Shown here: positions 63,442-64,000 of the stretch, piece by piece
Position numbering within the stretch: the first letter of the stretch is position 1
How the letters are laid out: every line of letters starts with the position of its first letter
Source of the DNA: CAWBVG01 sp963792175
Lineage (GTDB): Bacteria; Acidobacteriota; Vicinamibacteria; Vicinamibacterales; CAVVIG01
Direction: 5' to 3'
NCBI GenBank assembly: GCA_963792175.1
Contig: CAWBVG010000039.1
Location: 302,079-366,078, forward strand
DNA length: 64,000 nucleotides
Position numbers and translations under genes: made by a program
The notes under the pieces: model-generated
Seen by the model: the letters and a program-made list of their open reading frames with translations, nothing else
Databases searched by the model: none
Told to the model about the DNA's origin: nothing

Positions 63442-64000
63442 TTACTTGCGGCTAATCCCGCTTTCTTTGATTTTGTTGAGTAAGGTTTTATAGCTTACGC
63501 CCAACTGCTCCGCCGCGCGGCGCCGGTTCCATTGCACCTGGTTCAACGTGTCTTCGATGATGGTCCGTTCGGCTTTCAGCGCCGCCGCCTTCGCGACATC
63601 GGCCAGCCGTGAACCGGCCGGCGCCATCGCCACTGGCACGTCCGGCTGAGGCTCGTCGTCGGCGCCCTCGTCCACATCGTCGGGCTCTTCCGCCGTCGCG
63701 CCGCGGGCGTCGCTGGCGACGACCCCCGGCGTACGCGACGCTGGTGCGCGGCGCGCGCGACACCTCGCGCACAACCAGCGACTCGCTCCTGAAGGATTAC
63801 GATCCGCTTGATCATGTTCTCGAGCTCGCGGAATGTCCCCGGGCCAGTCGTATGTCTGAAACAGACGCCGCCAGCTCCTCTGTCGAGCCCACGCACCGGC
63901 CGGTTGTAGCGCGGCGCGTAGCGATCGATGAAGAACTCCGTCAGGTGGACAATCTCGTTCCGCCGTTCGCGAAGCGGAGGCACCGTGACCTCGATGACCT
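63442..64000 (-). CDS. Second NtrC-family sigma-54 regulator, 5' end outside window
   Basis: Only the C-terminal part is present. It contains VTVPPLRERRNEIVHLTEFFIDRYAPRYNRPVRG, then after frame changes near 63870 and 63790 RELENMIKRIVILQE, and the Fis-type HTH ADVAKAAALKAERTIIEDTLNQVQWNRRRAAEQLG, finishing VSYKTLLNKIKESGISRK. This is the same arrangement as the regulator 30 bp downstream, so they are probably paralogous neighbours. The receiver and most of the AAA+ domain lie beyond position 64000. Confidence 0.8.
   Translation of the reverse strand, partial: GHRGHGASASRTAERDCPPDGVLHRSLRAALQPAGAWARQRSWRRLFQTYDWPGDIPRAREHDQADRNPSGASRWLCARCRARRAPASRTPGVVASDARGATAEEPDDVDEGADDEPQPDVPVAMAPAGSRLADVAKAAALKAERTIIEDTLNQVQWNRRRAAEQLGVSYKTLLNKIKESGISRK

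Noticed and set aside
1..64000. tRNA or rRNA genes
   Set aside because: No cloverleaf with a TTCGA-type T-loop and no rRNA-like conserved blocks were noticed on either strand by eye; a covariance-model scan was not possible.

Overview
The window is high-GC bacterial DNA that most resembles Acidobacteriota, possibly class Vicinamibacteria (inferred, not searched). The pointers are three TonB-dependent receptors with an N-terminal carboxypeptidase-regulatory-like domain, an 812-residue duplicated MacB/FtsX-type orphan permease (ADOP family), a PQQ dehydrogenase, a DUF2911 protein and many secreted hypothetical proteins. I see no tRNA, rRNA, transposase, prophage or CRISPR array.

Layout. 0.2-2.6 kb: TonB receptor. 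2.7-6.5 kb: arsenic cluster (GDPD, arsC, arsM on minus; arsR, an ArsN2-like acetyltransferase and an uncharacterised gene on plus) around an operator-like intergenic region. 6.5-11.2 kb: Ig-like lipoprotein and a large frameshifted Oar-like receptor. 11.4-17.2 kb: glgC, DUF47 plus Pit phosphate transport, HupE-like and PepSY membrane proteins. 17.2-19.9 kb: MerR regulator facing a promoter almost identical to the classical zntA promoter, followed by three secreted or outer-membrane proteins of unknown function. 20-23.6 kb: sialidase-like lipoprotein and a PhoR/PhoB-like two-component pair. 23.7-29.7 kb: envelope proteins, Ni/Co and fluoride transport, PEBP, DUF2911, polysaccharide deacetylase, MFS exporter. 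29.9-36.5 kb: ImuA-ImuB-DnaE2 mutagenic translesion cassette with a DinB-superfamily gene inside it. 36.5-49.3 kb: secreted ExeM/NucH-like nuclease, cupredoxin-like lipoprotein, DinB-like protein, pseudouridine synthase, amidohydrolase, PQQ dehydrogenase, TonB receptor, PLD-like protein. 49.3-56.2 kb: ADOP permease, two radical SAM enzymes, Tat-exported gluconate-dehydrogenase-subunit-3-like protein and GMC oxidoreductase. 56.2-64 kb: triple RidA protein, SET-domain protein, YqiA-like esterase, SpoIID-like protein, M20 peptidase, degenerate GGDEF protein and two NtrC-type regulators, the last cut by the window edge.

Two window-wide properties matter. First, many genes carry single-base frameshifts at which motifs resume in the next frame, densest from about 56 kb to the end. 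I read most of them as sequence errors and describe each as one gene. Second, several families of short G/C-rich or palindromic dispersed repeats are present: GGGGCTA heptads, a compound element ending GAGCTTCGGCGAGGCAGGC, palindromes based on CGCGGAG/CTCTGCG, small CGCAGSCCTTTAGGSCTGCG-like hairpins, CACGAAA-type palindromes, CAGGACAGG-type palindromes and a 36-bp tandem. Outside the mutasome they lie between genes and often contain a neighbour's stop codon. In imuA, imuB and dnaE2 they sit inside the coding sequence at linkers, several without breaking the frame, and one is joined to a zinc-ribbon segment inside dnaE2. This repeat-riddled mutasome is the most unusual feature of the window.
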